Shown here piece after piece: positions 8,684 through 17,308 of a stretch of 30,824 nt of DNA. Origin of the DNA: Phytophthora sp. 'mugwort' (lineage: Eukaryota; Oomycota; Peronosporomycetes; Peronosporales; Peronosporaceae); NCBI GenBank assembly GCA_033558025.1, contig JAUCEF010000124.1:1-30824 (forward strand), in the 5' to 3' direction. Position 1 is the stretch's first letter; every line of letters begins with the position of its first letter. The position numbers and the translations under genes were made by a program. The notes beneath the pieces were generated by a model. The model was given only the letters and a program-made list of their open reading frames with translations, had not been told where the DNA came from and searched no databases.

Positions 8684-9076
8684 ATGCCACAATTCGATCA
8701 ATTTTCATTTTTTAATCAAGTTTCTTGGTTTTTATTTTTTTTTTTTAATTTTTATTTTTTTATTACTTATTTTTTTTTACCTAAAATTTGTTATAATTTA
8801 AAATTTAGAAAAAAAAAAATAATTTTTGATAATAAAAAAAAAAATCAAATTAATTTTGAAAAAAATAATATTATTTATTTTTTTAATAATTCTTATAAAA
8901 CTTTTTGTTTTAATTTTGAGTTATTTATAACAAAAAAATTATCTATTTATAAAAAAAATCAAAATATTAAAATACAAAAAACTTCAATTTTTAATAAAAT
9001 ATTAAAACAAAAAATTAATTATATTTTAAATAAAAAATTTTTATTATTAAATAAAATTTTTATAAGAATTAATTAA
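8684..9076 (+). CDS. atp8: ATP synthase subunit 8
   Basis: Encodes 130 residues of the small F0 stator subunit (ymf19 type). The start MPQFDQFSFFNQVSWFLFFF is the classic protist/plant signature, then FYFFITYFFLPKICYNLKFRKKK. One membrane helix (about 14-36) is followed by a basic, variable stroma-free tail. A 61-nt spacer separates it from ORF222. Confidence 0.96.
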   Translation: MPQFDQFSFFNQVSWFLFFFFNFYFFITYFFLPKICYNLKFRKKKIIFDNKKKNQINFEKNNIIYFFNNSYKTFCFNFELFITKKLSIYKKNQNIKIQKTSIFNKILKQKINYILNKKFLLLNKIFIRIN

Positions 9077-9086
9077 TTTTTTAAAT

Positions 9087-9159
9087 AAGTGTATAGCTCA
9101 GCTGGTAGAGCACCGGACTTTTAATCTGATGGTCTTGGGTTCAAATCCCAATACACTTA
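9087..9159 (+). tRNA. trnK(uuu): tRNA-Lys (UUU)
   Basis: Acceptor AAGTGTA pairs perfectly with TACACTT, anticodon loop TTTTAAT giving UUU, T-arm TTGGG-TTCAAAT-CCCAA. Discriminator A. Confidence 0.96.
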
Positions 9160-9161
9160 TT

Positions 9162-9234
9162 GGGGATATATTTCAACTGGTAGAAAGTATGTTTTGCAAA
9201 TATAATGTTATCGGTTCGAATCCGATTATCTCCA
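9162..9234 (+). tRNA. trnA(ugc): tRNA-Ala (UGC)
   Basis: Acceptor GGGGATA pairs with TATCTCC (one G-U), anticodon loop TTTGCAA giving UGC, T-loop TTCGAAT. It follows trnK by 2 nt. Confidence 0.94.
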
Positions 9235-9260
9235 TATTTATCTTTCTTAAATATAATTTT

Positions 9261-9560
9261 ATGCAAAAAAAAATTAAAAAAAATATTAAACAACGTAATT
9301 TATTTAAAAATTTTGAAAAAAATAGATTAACTTTAAAAATTCTTTCAAAAAATTTAAATATTGAAAAAAATTTAAGATGGAAATTACAACAAAAGTGGTT
9401 TTTTTTCCATCAAAATTCATCAATTACTAGAATTAAAAATGTGTGTGTTTTAACTGGACGTTCTAAAAGTATTTATCGTTTATTTAAAATATCCAGAATC
9501 CAATTACGTAAATTAGCATCAAAAGGGTTTTTACCCGGTATTTCTAAATATAGTTGGTAA
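9261..9560 (+). CDS. rps14: Ribosomal protein S14
   Basis: Encodes 99 residues, the usual long (zinc-free) form. The C-terminal pattern CVLTGRSKSIYRLFKISRIQ then LRKLASKGFLPGISKYSW is diagnostic. A longer reading from 9129 would run through trnA, so the ATG at 9261 is chosen. It is followed 7 nt later by rps8, the bacterial spc-operon order. Confidence 0.97.
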   Translation: MQKKIKKNIKQRNLFKNFEKNRLTLKILSKNLNIEKNLRWKLQQKWFFFHQNSSITRIKNVCVLTGRSKSIYRLFKISRIQLRKLASKGFLPGISKYSW

Positions 9561-9567
9561 TTTAATT

Positions 9568-9948
9568 ATGATTATAACAGATACTCTTTCCAATTTATTT
9601 TCAAAAATAAAAAATGGTTATTTAGTAAAAAAATCAAAAATAGTACAACAAAAATCAAAACAAAGTATAAATATTTTAAATATCTTAATTAAAGAAGGTT
9701 TTATAAAAAGTTATAAGATAAATTCCAAAAATCAATTAGAGATTTATTTAAAATATAGAAAAAATAAAGCAGTTATTACTGAAATAAAACGTTTATCAAA
9801 ACCGGGAAAACGTTTATATATTGCTAATAAGGATTTATATAAAAAAAAAACAGGATTTTATATTCTTTCAACATCTATTGGTATTTTAACAGATTTACAA
9901 GCTAAAAAATTAAATGTTGGTGGTGAATTGATTTGTAAAATTATTTAA
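9568..9948 (+). CDS. rps8: Ribosomal protein S8
   Basis: Encodes 126 residues. N-terminal DTLSNLFSKIKNGY and C-terminal KTGFYILSTSIGILTDLQAKKLNVGGELICKI match the S8 fold, including the STSxGIxTDxxA segment that binds 16S rRNA. It is packed between rps14 and rpl6 with 6-7 nt gaps. Confidence 0.97.
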   Translation: MIITDTLSNLFSKIKNGYLVKKSKIVQQKSKQSINILNILIKEGFIKSYKINSKNQLEIYLKYRKNKAVITEIKRLSKPGKRLYIANKDLYKKKTGFYILSTSIGILTDLQAKKLNVGGELICKII

Positions 9949-9954
9949 AAAATT

Positions 9955-10560
9955 ATGATAAAAATAATAAAAAAAAATGTTAAATTAAAAAATAAAAATT
10001 TTTTTAAAAGTTCTTTAGGAAATATTAATTTATTTTTTATTGATAAAACTTTTATTTTTCCAACAGATTTAAAAATTTATAGTAATAATAAAATAATTTT
10101 TTTTGAAACATCTTTAGGTTTATTATCTTTAACAATAATTAATGATTTATATTTTTTTATAAAAAAAAATAAATTATTAATTATTGTTAATAAAAATAAA
10201 AAAAAAAAAAGTATTTTAAATTTATACAATAAATTAATAAAAATAAAAATAAAAGGTGTTTTACAAGGTTTTAAAATTAATTTAATATTAAAAGGTATAG
10301 GTTTTAAAGCTTTTATTGAAAATAATACTTTAATTTTAAAATTAGGTTTTAGTCATAATATTAGAATTCCAATTCCATTAAATATTGAAATTATTAATCA
10401 AACAAATACTTTAATTTTTAGTAGTATCGATTATATTTTTTTACATCAATTTGTACATTATATTAAAAATCATAAAAAACCTGAACCATATAAAGGAAAA
10501 GGTTTATTATTAAAAAATGAAAAAATTTTACAAAAAGAGGGAAAAAAAAGTAAAAAATAA
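9955..10560 (+). CDS. rpl6: Ribosomal protein L6
   Basis: Encodes 201 residues. The C-terminal signature KKPEPYKGKGLLLKNEK is the conserved PEPYKGKG loop of L6. The preceding LKGIGFKAFIENNTLILKLG is the second L6 domain. The N-terminal half is divergent and I/K/N-rich. It continues the S14-S8-L6 spc-type order. Confidence 0.95.
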   Translation: MIKIIKKNVKLKNKNFFKSSLGNINLFFIDKTFIFPTDLKIYSNNKIIFFETSLGLLSLTIINDLYFFIKKNKLLIIVNKNKKKKSILNLYNKLIKIKIKGVLQGFKINLILKGIGFKAFIENNTLILKLGFSHNIRIPIPLNIEIINQTNTLIFSSIDYIFLHQFVHYIKNHKKPEPYKGKGLLLKNEKILQKEGKKSKK

Positions 10561-10566
10561 TTAAAT

Positions 10567-11160
10567 ATGATACAAAAAAAAAAAAAAAAACATAATAATA
10601 TTTTATTAAATTTATTATTTAAATCAAAAAATATGTATGGAGAATCTTTAATAGATACAAATAAAGAATTATTATCTTTTATATTTGGAAGTAGACATGA
10701 TTATACTATAATTAATTTAAAAAATGTTTCATTTTTTTTAAAACGTATATTTAATTTAACTAAAATTATATTAAAAAAAAATGAAAAAATTTTAATAATA
10801 GGGAATGATAATGAAATTAAATTTTTATTAACTACATCTTTTATAAAAAAAAATCCAAATATCATTTTTTTTACAAAAGAATGGGTAAATGGTTTAATTA
10901 CTAATAAAATTATGAATACAACATTTAATAAGATAATTAATTATTTATTAAAAGAAAATGAAATTAAATTAATTTTAGTTATAAAAAGTTCTGTAAAAGA
11001 TACTTTTTTAAATCAAGAACTTTCTGTTTTAAAAATTCCTACTATTTCATTAGTAAATACAAGTCAAACTATACAAAATATTAATTATCCTGTAGTAATG
11101 AATTCTAAAAATATTCAATCAATATATACTTTAATGTATTTATTACGTAAAATATTTTAA
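10567..11160 (+). CDS. rps2: Ribosomal protein S2
   Basis: Encodes 197 residues. Recognised by GSRHDYTIINLKNVSFFLKR in the first third, NIIFFTKEWVNGLITN in the middle and LSVLKIPTISLVNT near the end, which correspond to conserved S2 segments. It lacks the coiled-coil insert, typical for mitochondria. Lies 6 nt after rpl6. Confidence 0.93.
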   Translation: MIQKKKKKHNNILLNLLFKSKNMYGESLIDTNKELLSFIFGSRHDYTIINLKNVSFFLKRIFNLTKIILKKNEKILIIGNDNEIKFLLTTSFIKKNPNIIFFTKEWVNGLITNKIMNTTFNKIINYLLKENEIKLILVIKSSVKDTFLNQELSVLKIPTISLVNTSQTIQNINYPVVMNSKNIQSIYTLMYLLRKIF

Positions 11161-11168
11161 TAAATAAG

Positions 11169-11630
11169 ATGAATAAATTAAGACCGAGAAATAAAATATG
11201 TTTTCAAAATAATAGGAACATACATAAAAATTTAAACTTATTAAAATTAAAATCAAAAAAATGGAATTTATTTAAAAAAAAATTAAGATATCGAAAAGAA
11301 ATAAAACCTGAAAAACGTAAAAAATTTTTTCAAAAAAGATTATTTGAAAAACAACAATTTCGGAATTTTTATGGATGTATTCATGAATATCAATTAAAAA
11401 ATTTATTTCAAAAATTATTAAAAAAAGATAATAAAATAAATATCTTTAAAAAATTTGTAATTTTATTAGAAAGTCGCTTAGATATAAATCTTGTAAGATT
11501 AAAATTAGTTAAAACTATTTTTCAAGCAAAACAATTAATTAATCATAAAAAAATTAAGGTTAATAATAAAATTATAAGTAAATCTAATTTTATATTACAT
11601 AAAGGTGATATTATTCATATTATTAAATAA
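11169..11630 (+). CDS. rps4: Ribosomal protein S4
   Basis: Encodes 153 residues. The S4 RNA-binding domain is clear: LESRLDINLVRLKLVKTIFQ, AKQLINHKKIKVNNKIISK, then LHKGDIIHI. The N-terminal half is basic and shortened relative to bacterial S4 (about 205). It lies 8 nt after rps2. The repeat ORF begins 2 nt after its stop. Confidence 0.95.
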   Translation: MNKLRPRNKICFQNNRNIHKNLNLLKLKSKKWNLFKKKLRYRKEIKPEKRKKFFQKRLFEKQQFRNFYGCIHEYQLKNLFQKLLKKDNKINIFKKFVILLESRLDINLVRLKLVKTIFQAKQLINHKKIKVNNKIISKSNFILHKGDIIHIIK

Positions 11631-11632
11631 AT

Positions 11633-12384
11633 ATGCAAAAGGATAATAAAAATTTTCAAAGAAATAAAAATTCTCAAAAAAACGAGGGTTTTCAAAAAAA
11701 TAGAAATTCTCAAAAAAACGAAGGTTTTCAAAAAATAGAAATTTTCAAAAAAATAAAAATTCTCAAAAAAACGAAGATTTTCAAAGAACTAGAAATTTTC
11801 AAAAAAACGAAGATTTTCAAAGAACTAGAAATTTTCAAAAAAATGAAGGTTTTCAAAGAACTAGAAATTTTCAAAAAAATGAAGGTTTTCAAAAAAATAG
11901 AAATTTTCAAAAAAATGAAGGTTTTCAAAAAAATAGAAATTTTCAAAAAAATGAAGGTTTTCAAAAAAATAGAAATTTTCAAAAAAATAGAAATTTTCAA
12001 AAAAATGAAGGTTTTCAAAAAAATAGAAATTTTCAAAAAAATGAAGGTTTTCAAAGAACTAGAAATTTTCAAAAAAATAATAGTTTGAAAGGAGATAAAA
12101 AATTTTATAAACAGCATTTTAATCAAGAAAAGAATAAATATTCTTCTTCTTATAAACGTTATAATAAATATCCTTATCAAAAAAATAACAAATATTCTTA
12201 TAAAAATAATATTTATTATATTTTAGGTGAAAAAAAACCATCAAAACCTTTAATAACTTCTTATTTACATAGAAATAAAAAAATAAAAACAGGTATGTTT
12301 TTTAAAGAACCTTCTTATAAAACAATTTTATATCCTTTTCATTTAAATTTAAAATTAATTAATGAATATTTGAAAAAAAAATAA
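11633..12384 (+). CDS. Unassigned protein with 24 hexapeptide repeats, one frame break
   Basis: From ATG 11633 the reading frame starts a Gln/Asn-rich repeat, units like GFQKNR and NFQKNE. After about five units, an A-run of six (11730-11735) replaces the seven seen in other copies, and the frame breaks. Joining the frames there gives about 24 hexapeptides (11648-12080) followed by a non-repeat basic domain of about 100 residues (SLKGDKKFYKQHF... ending in NEYLKKK). The repeat length is a multiple of 18, so all frames stay open and a false K/I-rich ORF is produced. Function unknown; it sits between rps4 and rnl. The non-repeat tail, with GEKKPSKPLITSYLHRNKK, is the part most likely conserved. 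Confidence 0.65.
11648..12080 (+). repeat. 18/36-bp coding tandem repeat
   Basis: About 24 units of 18 nt, mostly paired into 36-nt units. The pair alternates the hexapeptides E-G/D-F-Q-K/R-N/T and R-N-F-Q-K-N. The first seven units are more diverged (AAC ends, TCT for TTT) and the later ones nearly identical, so growth by slippage or unequal exchange seems recent at the 3' side. Confidence 0.95.
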
Positions 12385-12388
12385 AAAT

Positions 12389-12410
12389 TTAAACCATTTA
12401 TATGGTTTAA
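12389..12410 (+). terminator. Hairpin between the repeat ORF and rnl
   Basis: TTAAACCA (12389-12396) pairs with TGGTTTAA (12403-12410) around a 6-nt loop. It lies 4 nt after the ORF stop and just ahead of the rnl 5' end. It may mark the 3' end of the r-protein transcript or the rnl 5' processing site. Confidence 0.45.
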
Positions 12411-12412
12411 GT

Positions 12413-14008
12413 ATAAATAATAATAAAAGCATTAAGTGGATGCCTTGGCATTAATTTGATTTTTAGGACGTAAAAAATGCGAAAAGTTTTATTAAATAAT
12501 ATTTTATTTTGAAATAAAAATTTCCTAAAGAAAACTTTTTTTTTGTGAAAATTTTAAAAACAGTGAATTGAAATATCTAAGTAACTGTTAAAAAAATCAA
12601 ACGAGATTCCGTTAGTAATGACGAGTGAAAATGGAAATTAGGTTTATAAAAATAAAAAAATATTTGAAAAATTTTGAAAAATTTACTTAAAAAGGTGAAA
12701 GTCCTGTAGAATAATAATTGTTTTTATAATAGTAAAAAGGGTTATGTGTAAGCCTTTTTGAATATTGGGGAACCACCCTCAAAACCTTTTAAAAATTAAT
12801 GATCGATAGTGGACAAGTACTGTAAAGGAAAGGTGAAAAAGAACTTTTGAGTTTGAAATAATTCTGAAACTTAATGTTAACAATCAATTGAAACTTTTTT
12901 AAAAAGTAACAGTGTACCTTTTGCATAATGGGCCAGCAAGTTTATTTTTATAGCAAGCTTAATTTAATAAAGTAGGCGTAGATAAATCAAGTTTTAAAAA
13001 GCTTTTTAGTTATATAAATAAGACCCGAAACTGAGTGATCTAACCATGAACAGATTGAAAAATAGGTAAAACTATTTGAAGGATCGAACTCACATATGTG
13101 GCAAAATATGGAGATGATTTGTGGTTAGGAGTGAAAGGCTAATCAAACTCAGAGATAGCTGGTTTTCCGCGAAATCTATTGAAGTAGAGCATTTAAAATC
13201 TTTTTTTGGGGTAGAGCACTCATTGAGCTAGGGGGTGTAAAAACTTACTGAATTCTTGGAAACTCCGAATACAAAAAAAAGTAATTTAAATAGACAGACA
13301 TTAGGCGCTAAGGTCTTTTGTCAAAAGGGAAACAGCCCAGATTGATCGCTAAGGTCTCTAAATAATATTCTAAGTGAAAAAGGAAGTGAAAAAATGATTA
13401 CAACCCATAGGTAGGCTTGGAAGCAGCCATCCTTTAAAGAAAGCGTAATAGCTCATTGGTCTAGTTTTTTTGCGCCTAAAATGTATCGAGACTTAAGAAA
13501 TTTACCGAAGCGGCAAGTTTTATTTTTAATAAAACGGTAGCGGAACATTCTGTATGTTAATAAAGATATATTGTGAAATATGTTGAAGATATCAGAAAAG
13601 AAAATGCTGGCATTAGTAACAAAAAATAACGAATATAAATCGTTATCACCGTAAATCCAAGGGTTTCTATGTTAAGATGTATTACATAGAGTGAAACGGC
13701 CCCTAAGAAAGATTTGACGAAAGCAGATTTTGATGGGATAATTTTTAAATTAAATTTTTTTAAAAAAGTGACAAAAATTTTTAATTTTTCAGGAAATAGC
13801 TTTTTTAATTAAAAACCGTACCCTAAACCGACACAGGTGGATAGGTCGAGTAGACTAAGGTGAATGAGAGAACTATATTGAAGGAACTCGGCAAAATGAC
13901 TTTGTAACTTCGGGATAAAAAGTACCTAATTATTTTTAATAATTAGGTGTCACAAAATAGGGGGTTGCGACTGTTTAATAAAAACTTAGGACTCTGCTAA
14001 ATGGTAAC

Positions 14009-14046
<38 letters not shown>

Positions 14047-14104
14047 ATTAAAAGGAAATGTTTGCGCATTAAATGGAAGTCCCAGTAAACGGCGGCCGTA
14101 ACTC

Positions 14105-14161
<57 letters not shown>

Positions 14162-14597
14162 TGTAACGACATCCCCGCTGTCTCCAATATAGACTCAGTG
14201 AATTTGAATTATCCGTGAAGATGCGGATTTTCTATAGTTAGACGGAAAGACCCCGTGAACCTTTACTACATCTTTATATTGTTATTTTATCTAATATGTG
14301 TAGTATAAGTGGTAATCTTTTAAACCTTTACGCTAGTAAATTGTATAGATATTCTTGAAATACCACTCTTATTAAAATAAATAACTAATATTTTTTAAAT
14401 AGACATTGTATGGTTGGTAGTTTGACTGGGGCGGTCACCTCCTAAAGAGTAACGGAGGTGTACAAAGGTAAGCTCAAATTGGATAATATTATCAATTGTA
14501 GAGCATAATGGTAAAAGCTTGCTTGACTGTAAGATAGACATATCAAACAGGGACGAAAGTCGGTCATAGTGATCCGATAATTCTTTGTGGAAAGATT

Positions 14598-14640
<43 letters not shown>

Positions 14641-14718
14641 GACTCCTAAGAGCTCCTATCGACGGAGTCGTTTGGCACCTCGATGTCGACTCATCACATC
14701 CTGGAGCTGAAGAAGGTT

Positions 14719-14758
<40 letters not shown>

Positions 14759-15062
14759 TTGGGTTTAGAACGTCGTGAGACAGTTTGGTTCCTATCTTCT
14801 ATAGATATTTTGAAAAATGCAAGAATCTAACTCTAGTACGAGAGGACCGAGAAGGGTAAATCTCTGGTGTATCGGTTGTTGAGAGGCATAGCCGAGTAGC
14901 TAAATTTATTTTGGATAATTACTGAAAGCATCTAAGTAAGAAACCATTCTTAAAAATTTTTCATATAAAAACTGTAAAAGATGATTACATTAATAGGTTT
15001 TAAGTATAAGTATTGTAAAATATTTAGCTTAAAAATACTAAAAGTTTTAAAAATTAAAATAT
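12413..15062 (+). rRNA. rnl: Large subunit ribosomal RNA
   Basis: About 2.65 kb, bacterial 23S type. The 5' part has AAGTGGATGCCTTGGCA. Domain V is highly conserved (GGCGGCCGTAACTCTGACGG, then the GTAGCGAAATTCCTTGTCGG stretch), as are ACTCCGGGGATAACAGGCTG and the sarcin-ricin loop AGTACGAGAGGACCGAGAAG. No intron interrupts these blocks. Ends are placed by comparison with 23S termini and are good to about 15 nt. Confidence 0.97.
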
Positions 15063-15068
15063 AATTAT

Positions 15069-15140
15069 TTCTTTGTAGCTCAACGGTAGAGCAAATGGCT
15101 GTTAACCATTAGGTTGTAGGTTCAAATCCTATCAAAGAAG
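15069..15140 (+). tRNA. trnN(guu): tRNA-Asn (GUU)
   Basis: Acceptor TTCTTTG pairs perfectly with CAAAGAA, anticodon loop CTGTTAA giving GUU, T-loop TTCAAAT. First of five tRNAs directly after rnl. Confidence 0.96.
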
Positions 15141-15152
15141 TTTTATATTTTA

Positions 15153-15241
15153 GGTCGAATAGCCAAGTCAGGTTTAAGGCAGTAGTTTGCTAAACTATCA
15201 GTTAATTTATTAACTCGTGGGTTCAAATCCCACTTCGACTT
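15153..15241 (+). tRNA. trnS(gcu): tRNA-Ser (GCU)
   Basis: Class II tRNA with a long variable arm, anticodon loop TTGCTAA giving GCU, T-arm GTGGG-TTCAAAT-CCCAC, acceptor GGTCGAA/TTCGACT. Confidence 0.96.
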
Positions 15242-15265
15242 ATTTTATTAATAAAGTATTAATAA

Positions 15266-15337
15266 GATGATGTAGTTTAATGGTAGAGCGTGGGAATCAT
15301 AATCCTAATGTTGTAGGTTCAAATCCTACCATCATTA
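15266..15337 (+). tRNA. trnM(cau): tRNA with CAU anticodon, probably elongator Met
   Basis: Acceptor GATGATG pairs with CATCATT (one G-U), anticodon loop ATCATAA, T-arm GTAGG-TTCAAAT-CCTAC. Elongator Met is assigned because the other two CAU tRNAs fit Ile2 (7859) and initiator (15443) better. Confidence 0.65.
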
Positions 15338-15349
15338 ATTATCTTTAAA

Positions 15350-15424
15350 CGGAAGGTAGCATAGTCTGGCTAATGCGTCTGTTTTGGGAACAGAAGATCA
15401 AAGGTTCAAATCCTTTTCTTCCGA
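15350..15424 (+). tRNA. trnP(ugg): tRNA-Pro (UGG)
   Basis: Acceptor CGGAAGG pairs with TCTTCCG, anticodon loop TTTGGGA giving UGG, T-arm AAAGG-TTCAAAT-CCTTT. Confidence 0.95.
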
Positions 15425-15442
15425 AAAAGGAAGAAAATATAA

Positions 15443-15514
15443 GATGAGATAGAGTAATAGGTAACTTATCAGGCTCATAATCTGAAGATGTAGGTTCAAA
15501 TCCTACTCTCATCA
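15443..15514 (+). tRNA. trnfM(cau): Initiator tRNA-Met (CAU)
   Basis: Acceptor GATGAGA pairs perfectly with TCTCATC, anticodon stem-loop CAGG-CTCATAA-TCTG. The D-arm TAGAGTAATAGGTAACTTA resembles bacterial initiator tRNA (TAGAGCAGTTTGGTAGCTC). It lies 22 nt before rpl14. Confidence 0.75.
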
Positions 15515-15536
15515 TTTTAAAATTAATATATAATTT

Positions 15537-15908
15537 ATGATTCAAATTCAAACTAAATTAAAAGTAAATGATAATAGTGGTATTAAAATAGGACAATGTA
15601 TAAAAATTTATAAAAAAAAAATTGGAAAAATTGGGGATACAATTTTAATTTCTGCTAAAAAATTACGTTTAAATCAAAAAAAAAAAATTAAAATAATTAA
15701 AGGAGATTTATTTAAAGCTTTAATTATACATACAACATATCAAAAAAAAAGTACAATAGGTAATATAATAAAATTTGATAAAAATTGTATAATTATTTTA
15801 AATAATCAAAATAAACCCCTAGGAACACGTATATTTGGTCCGATTACTTCTGAATTTCGGAAGAAAAAAAATTTCAAAATATTAGCATTAGCTTCAAATA
15901 TTTTATAA
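15537..15908 (+). CDS. rpl14: Ribosomal protein L14
   Basis: Encodes 123 residues, the standard length. MIQIQTKLKVNDNSGIKIGQ at the start and LGTRIFGPITSEFRKKK near the end are diagnostic L14 blocks. With rpl5 it forms a relic of the spc operon that has moved away from rps14-rps8-rpl6 and now lies 3' of rnl. Confidence 0.98.
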   Translation: MIQIQTKLKVNDNSGIKIGQCIKIYKKKIGKIGDTILISAKKLRLNQKKKIKIIKGDLFKALIIHTTYQKKSTIGNIIKFDKNCIIILNNQNKPLGTRIFGPITSEFRKKKNFKILALASNIL

Positions 15909-15914
15909 AAATAT

Positions 15915-16442
15915 ATGAAAAAAAATTTACAAATCCATTATCAAAATATTACTATATACGATCTTTTAACAAAATTAAATTTTAAAAATATATTTGAAAT
16001 ACCTAAAATAAGTAAAATATGTTTAAATATTGGTTTTAAAAACGCTAATATTGAAAAAAAAAAATTAATTAATATAATTTTACTTTTAAAATTAATAACA
16101 AATCAAAAACCTATAATAACAAAATCAAAAAAAAATAATATTTTTTTAAAAATCAAAAAAAATTCAATTATAGGTTGTAAAATAACTTTAAGAAAAAAAA
16201 ATATTTTTAATTTTTTAGAAAAAATTTTGATTTTTCTTTTTCAAAATTTAACTAAAATAAATTTTAATTTTAAAAATCAAAATATTTTAAATTTTCAAAT
16301 TCGAAATATTTTAGATTTTTTTGAATTAAAAACTGAATTTTTAAAATTCAAAGATATACCTCCAATAGATGTTTCTATTCATACAAATGCAAAAAATCAT
16401 TATGAATTATTTTTATTATTAAATTCACTATTTTTATTATAA
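15915..16442 (+). CDS. rpl5: Ribosomal protein L5
   Basis: Encodes 175 residues. Recognisable L5 segments are IPKISKICLNIGF, LITNQKPIITKSKKNN and the C-terminal IPPIDVSIHTNAKNHYEL. The middle is very I/K/N-rich. It follows rpl14 by 6 nt; the 5S-binding role is known for the family. Confidence 0.95.
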   Translation: MKKNLQIHYQNITIYDLLTKLNFKNIFEIPKISKICLNIGFKNANIEKKKLINIILLLKLITNQKPIITKSKKNNIFLKIKKNSIIGCKITLRKKNIFNFLEKILIFLFQNLTKINFNFKNQNILNFQIRNILDFFELKTEFLKFKDIPPIDVSIHTNAKNHYELFLLLNSLFLL

Positions 16443-16455
16443 AAATAATTTATTA

Positions 16456-16527
16456 GCAAAAATAGCTCAATGGTAGAGTATAACCTTGCCAAGGTTAATG
16501 TTGAGGGTTCAAATCCCTTTTTTTGCT
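16456..16527 (+). tRNA. trnG(gcc): tRNA-Gly (GCC)
   Basis: Acceptor GCAAAAA pairs perfectly with TTTTTGC, anticodon loop TTGCCAA giving GCC, T-loop TTCAAAT. A second Gly tRNA (UCC) is at 17220. Confidence 0.95.
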
Positions 16528-16533
16528 TAATTC

Positions 16534-16610
16534 AAATAAATGTACCCAAAGGCAGTATTTGGTATTTCCATTTTTTAATTAGGGAATAATATTAGTATTG
16601 ACATTTATTT
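16534..16610 (+). other. Possible three-way RNA fold after trnG
   Basis: AAATAAATGT (16534-16543) pairs with ACATTTATTT (16601-16610). Inside are two GC-containing hairpins: ACCCAAA/TTTGGT (16544-16563, one bulged C, 7-nt loop) and ATTTCC/GGGAAT (16564-16587, 12-nt loop). It is not a tRNA, as there is no T-loop. It may be a leader of the next ORF or a small RNA. Weakly supported. Confidence 0.3.
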
Positions 16611-16627
16611 ACTTCTTTATAAAAATT

Positions 16628-17158
16628 ATGATTTTTTTTAACATTATTAAAAGGATATTTTTTGCTTATAATCTATATAAAATTATACAAGATATATTAA
16701 AAATACATCCTAAATTTTTTCAAAATATTTTTAAATTTATTTTAATTCTTTTACCTCTTGAAATAACTTTATTAGAAGATTTTATAGATTTAGAGACTGA
16801 GGCTGAGGAAGCTGCTTTAAAAAAAGAAGAAAAACCTAAAAGTATTTTAAAAAGAATTGACGATAATATGCCAACTATTTTCGTTTTTTTTTTTTTATCT
16901 TTTTTGTTTTATTTATTTCTAGATGCTTTTTTTTTTGATAGCGACAATTTCCCAAGCGATTTTCCTAGTAATTTTTCAACTGATTTAAATTTTGATTCAG
17001 ATAGTGACTCTTTACCAAAACCACCAAAAAGAAAAATTACAAGATCTGGAAATCCTCTGAATCTATATAGATATTTTCATTATTTAGATGTTGAAACAGG
17101 TGAACGTATAGATGATATCGATCGATTAGATCCTGATACTTATGAAATAGTGGATTAA
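16628..17158 (+). CDS. Unassigned acidic membrane protein (ORF176)
   Basis: Encodes 176 residues from the ATG at 16628; a TTG at 16598 would add ten. An N-terminal hydrophobic region (about 1-50) may hold one or two helices. A charged segment (DLETEAEEAALKKEEKP) follows, then a strong membrane helix at about 83-103, a D/S-rich stretch (DSDNFPSDFPSNF), and a soluble tail ending ERIDDIDRLDPDTYEIVD. C-ending codons (GAC, AGC, ATC, TTC) are commoner than in neighbours. No family recognised. Compare ORF137 at 22678, which also has a membrane helix followed by SDFP. Confidence 0.7.
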   Translation: MIFFNIIKRIFFAYNLYKIIQDILKIHPKFFQNIFKFILILLPLEITLLEDFIDLETEAEEAALKKEEKPKSILKRIDDNMPTIFVFFFLSFLFYLFLDAFFFDSDNFPSDFPSNFSTDLNFDSDSDSLPKPPKRKITRSGNPLNLYRYFHYLDVETGERIDDIDRLDPDTYEIVD

Positions 17159-17219
17159 TTTATTCCACTTTTTCTTTTTTAAAACAATAATAAACATTTT
17201 TTAAACAATAAAAATATAC

Positions 17220-17291
17220 GTGATTATAGATTAATTGGTAAATCCTTTATCTTCCAAGTAAATATTATGGGTTCAAATCCCATTAATCACA
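17220..17291 (+). tRNA. trnG(ucc): tRNA-Gly (UCC)
   Basis: Acceptor GTGATTA pairs perfectly with TAATCAC, anticodon loop CTTCCAA giving UCC, T-arm ATGGG-TTCAAAT-CCCAT. Confidence 0.94.
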
Positions 17292-17308
17292 TATTTAAAA
17301 TATCTTTA

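Noticed and set aside
9129..9260. N-terminal extension of rps14
   Set aside because: It runs through trnK and trnA; the ATG at 9261 gives the normal S14 length.
11736..12088. Lysine/isoleucine-rich reading of the repeat (FKKIEIFKKMK)
   Set aside because: It is the out-of-phase product after the short A-run; the first copies and the non-repeat domain agree with the Q/N-rich frame instead.
11728..12180. Minus-strand ORF made of FLKIS/IFLKTF repeats
   Set aside because: Shadow of the 18-nt tandem repeat, which stays open in several frames; no domain outside the repeat.
15345..15551. Minus-strand ORF of 68 residues with MRVGFEPTSSDYEPDKLP
   Set aside because: It lies on the reverse strand of trnP and trnfM; the typical 'GFEPT' peptides are translated tRNA T-arms, not a protein.
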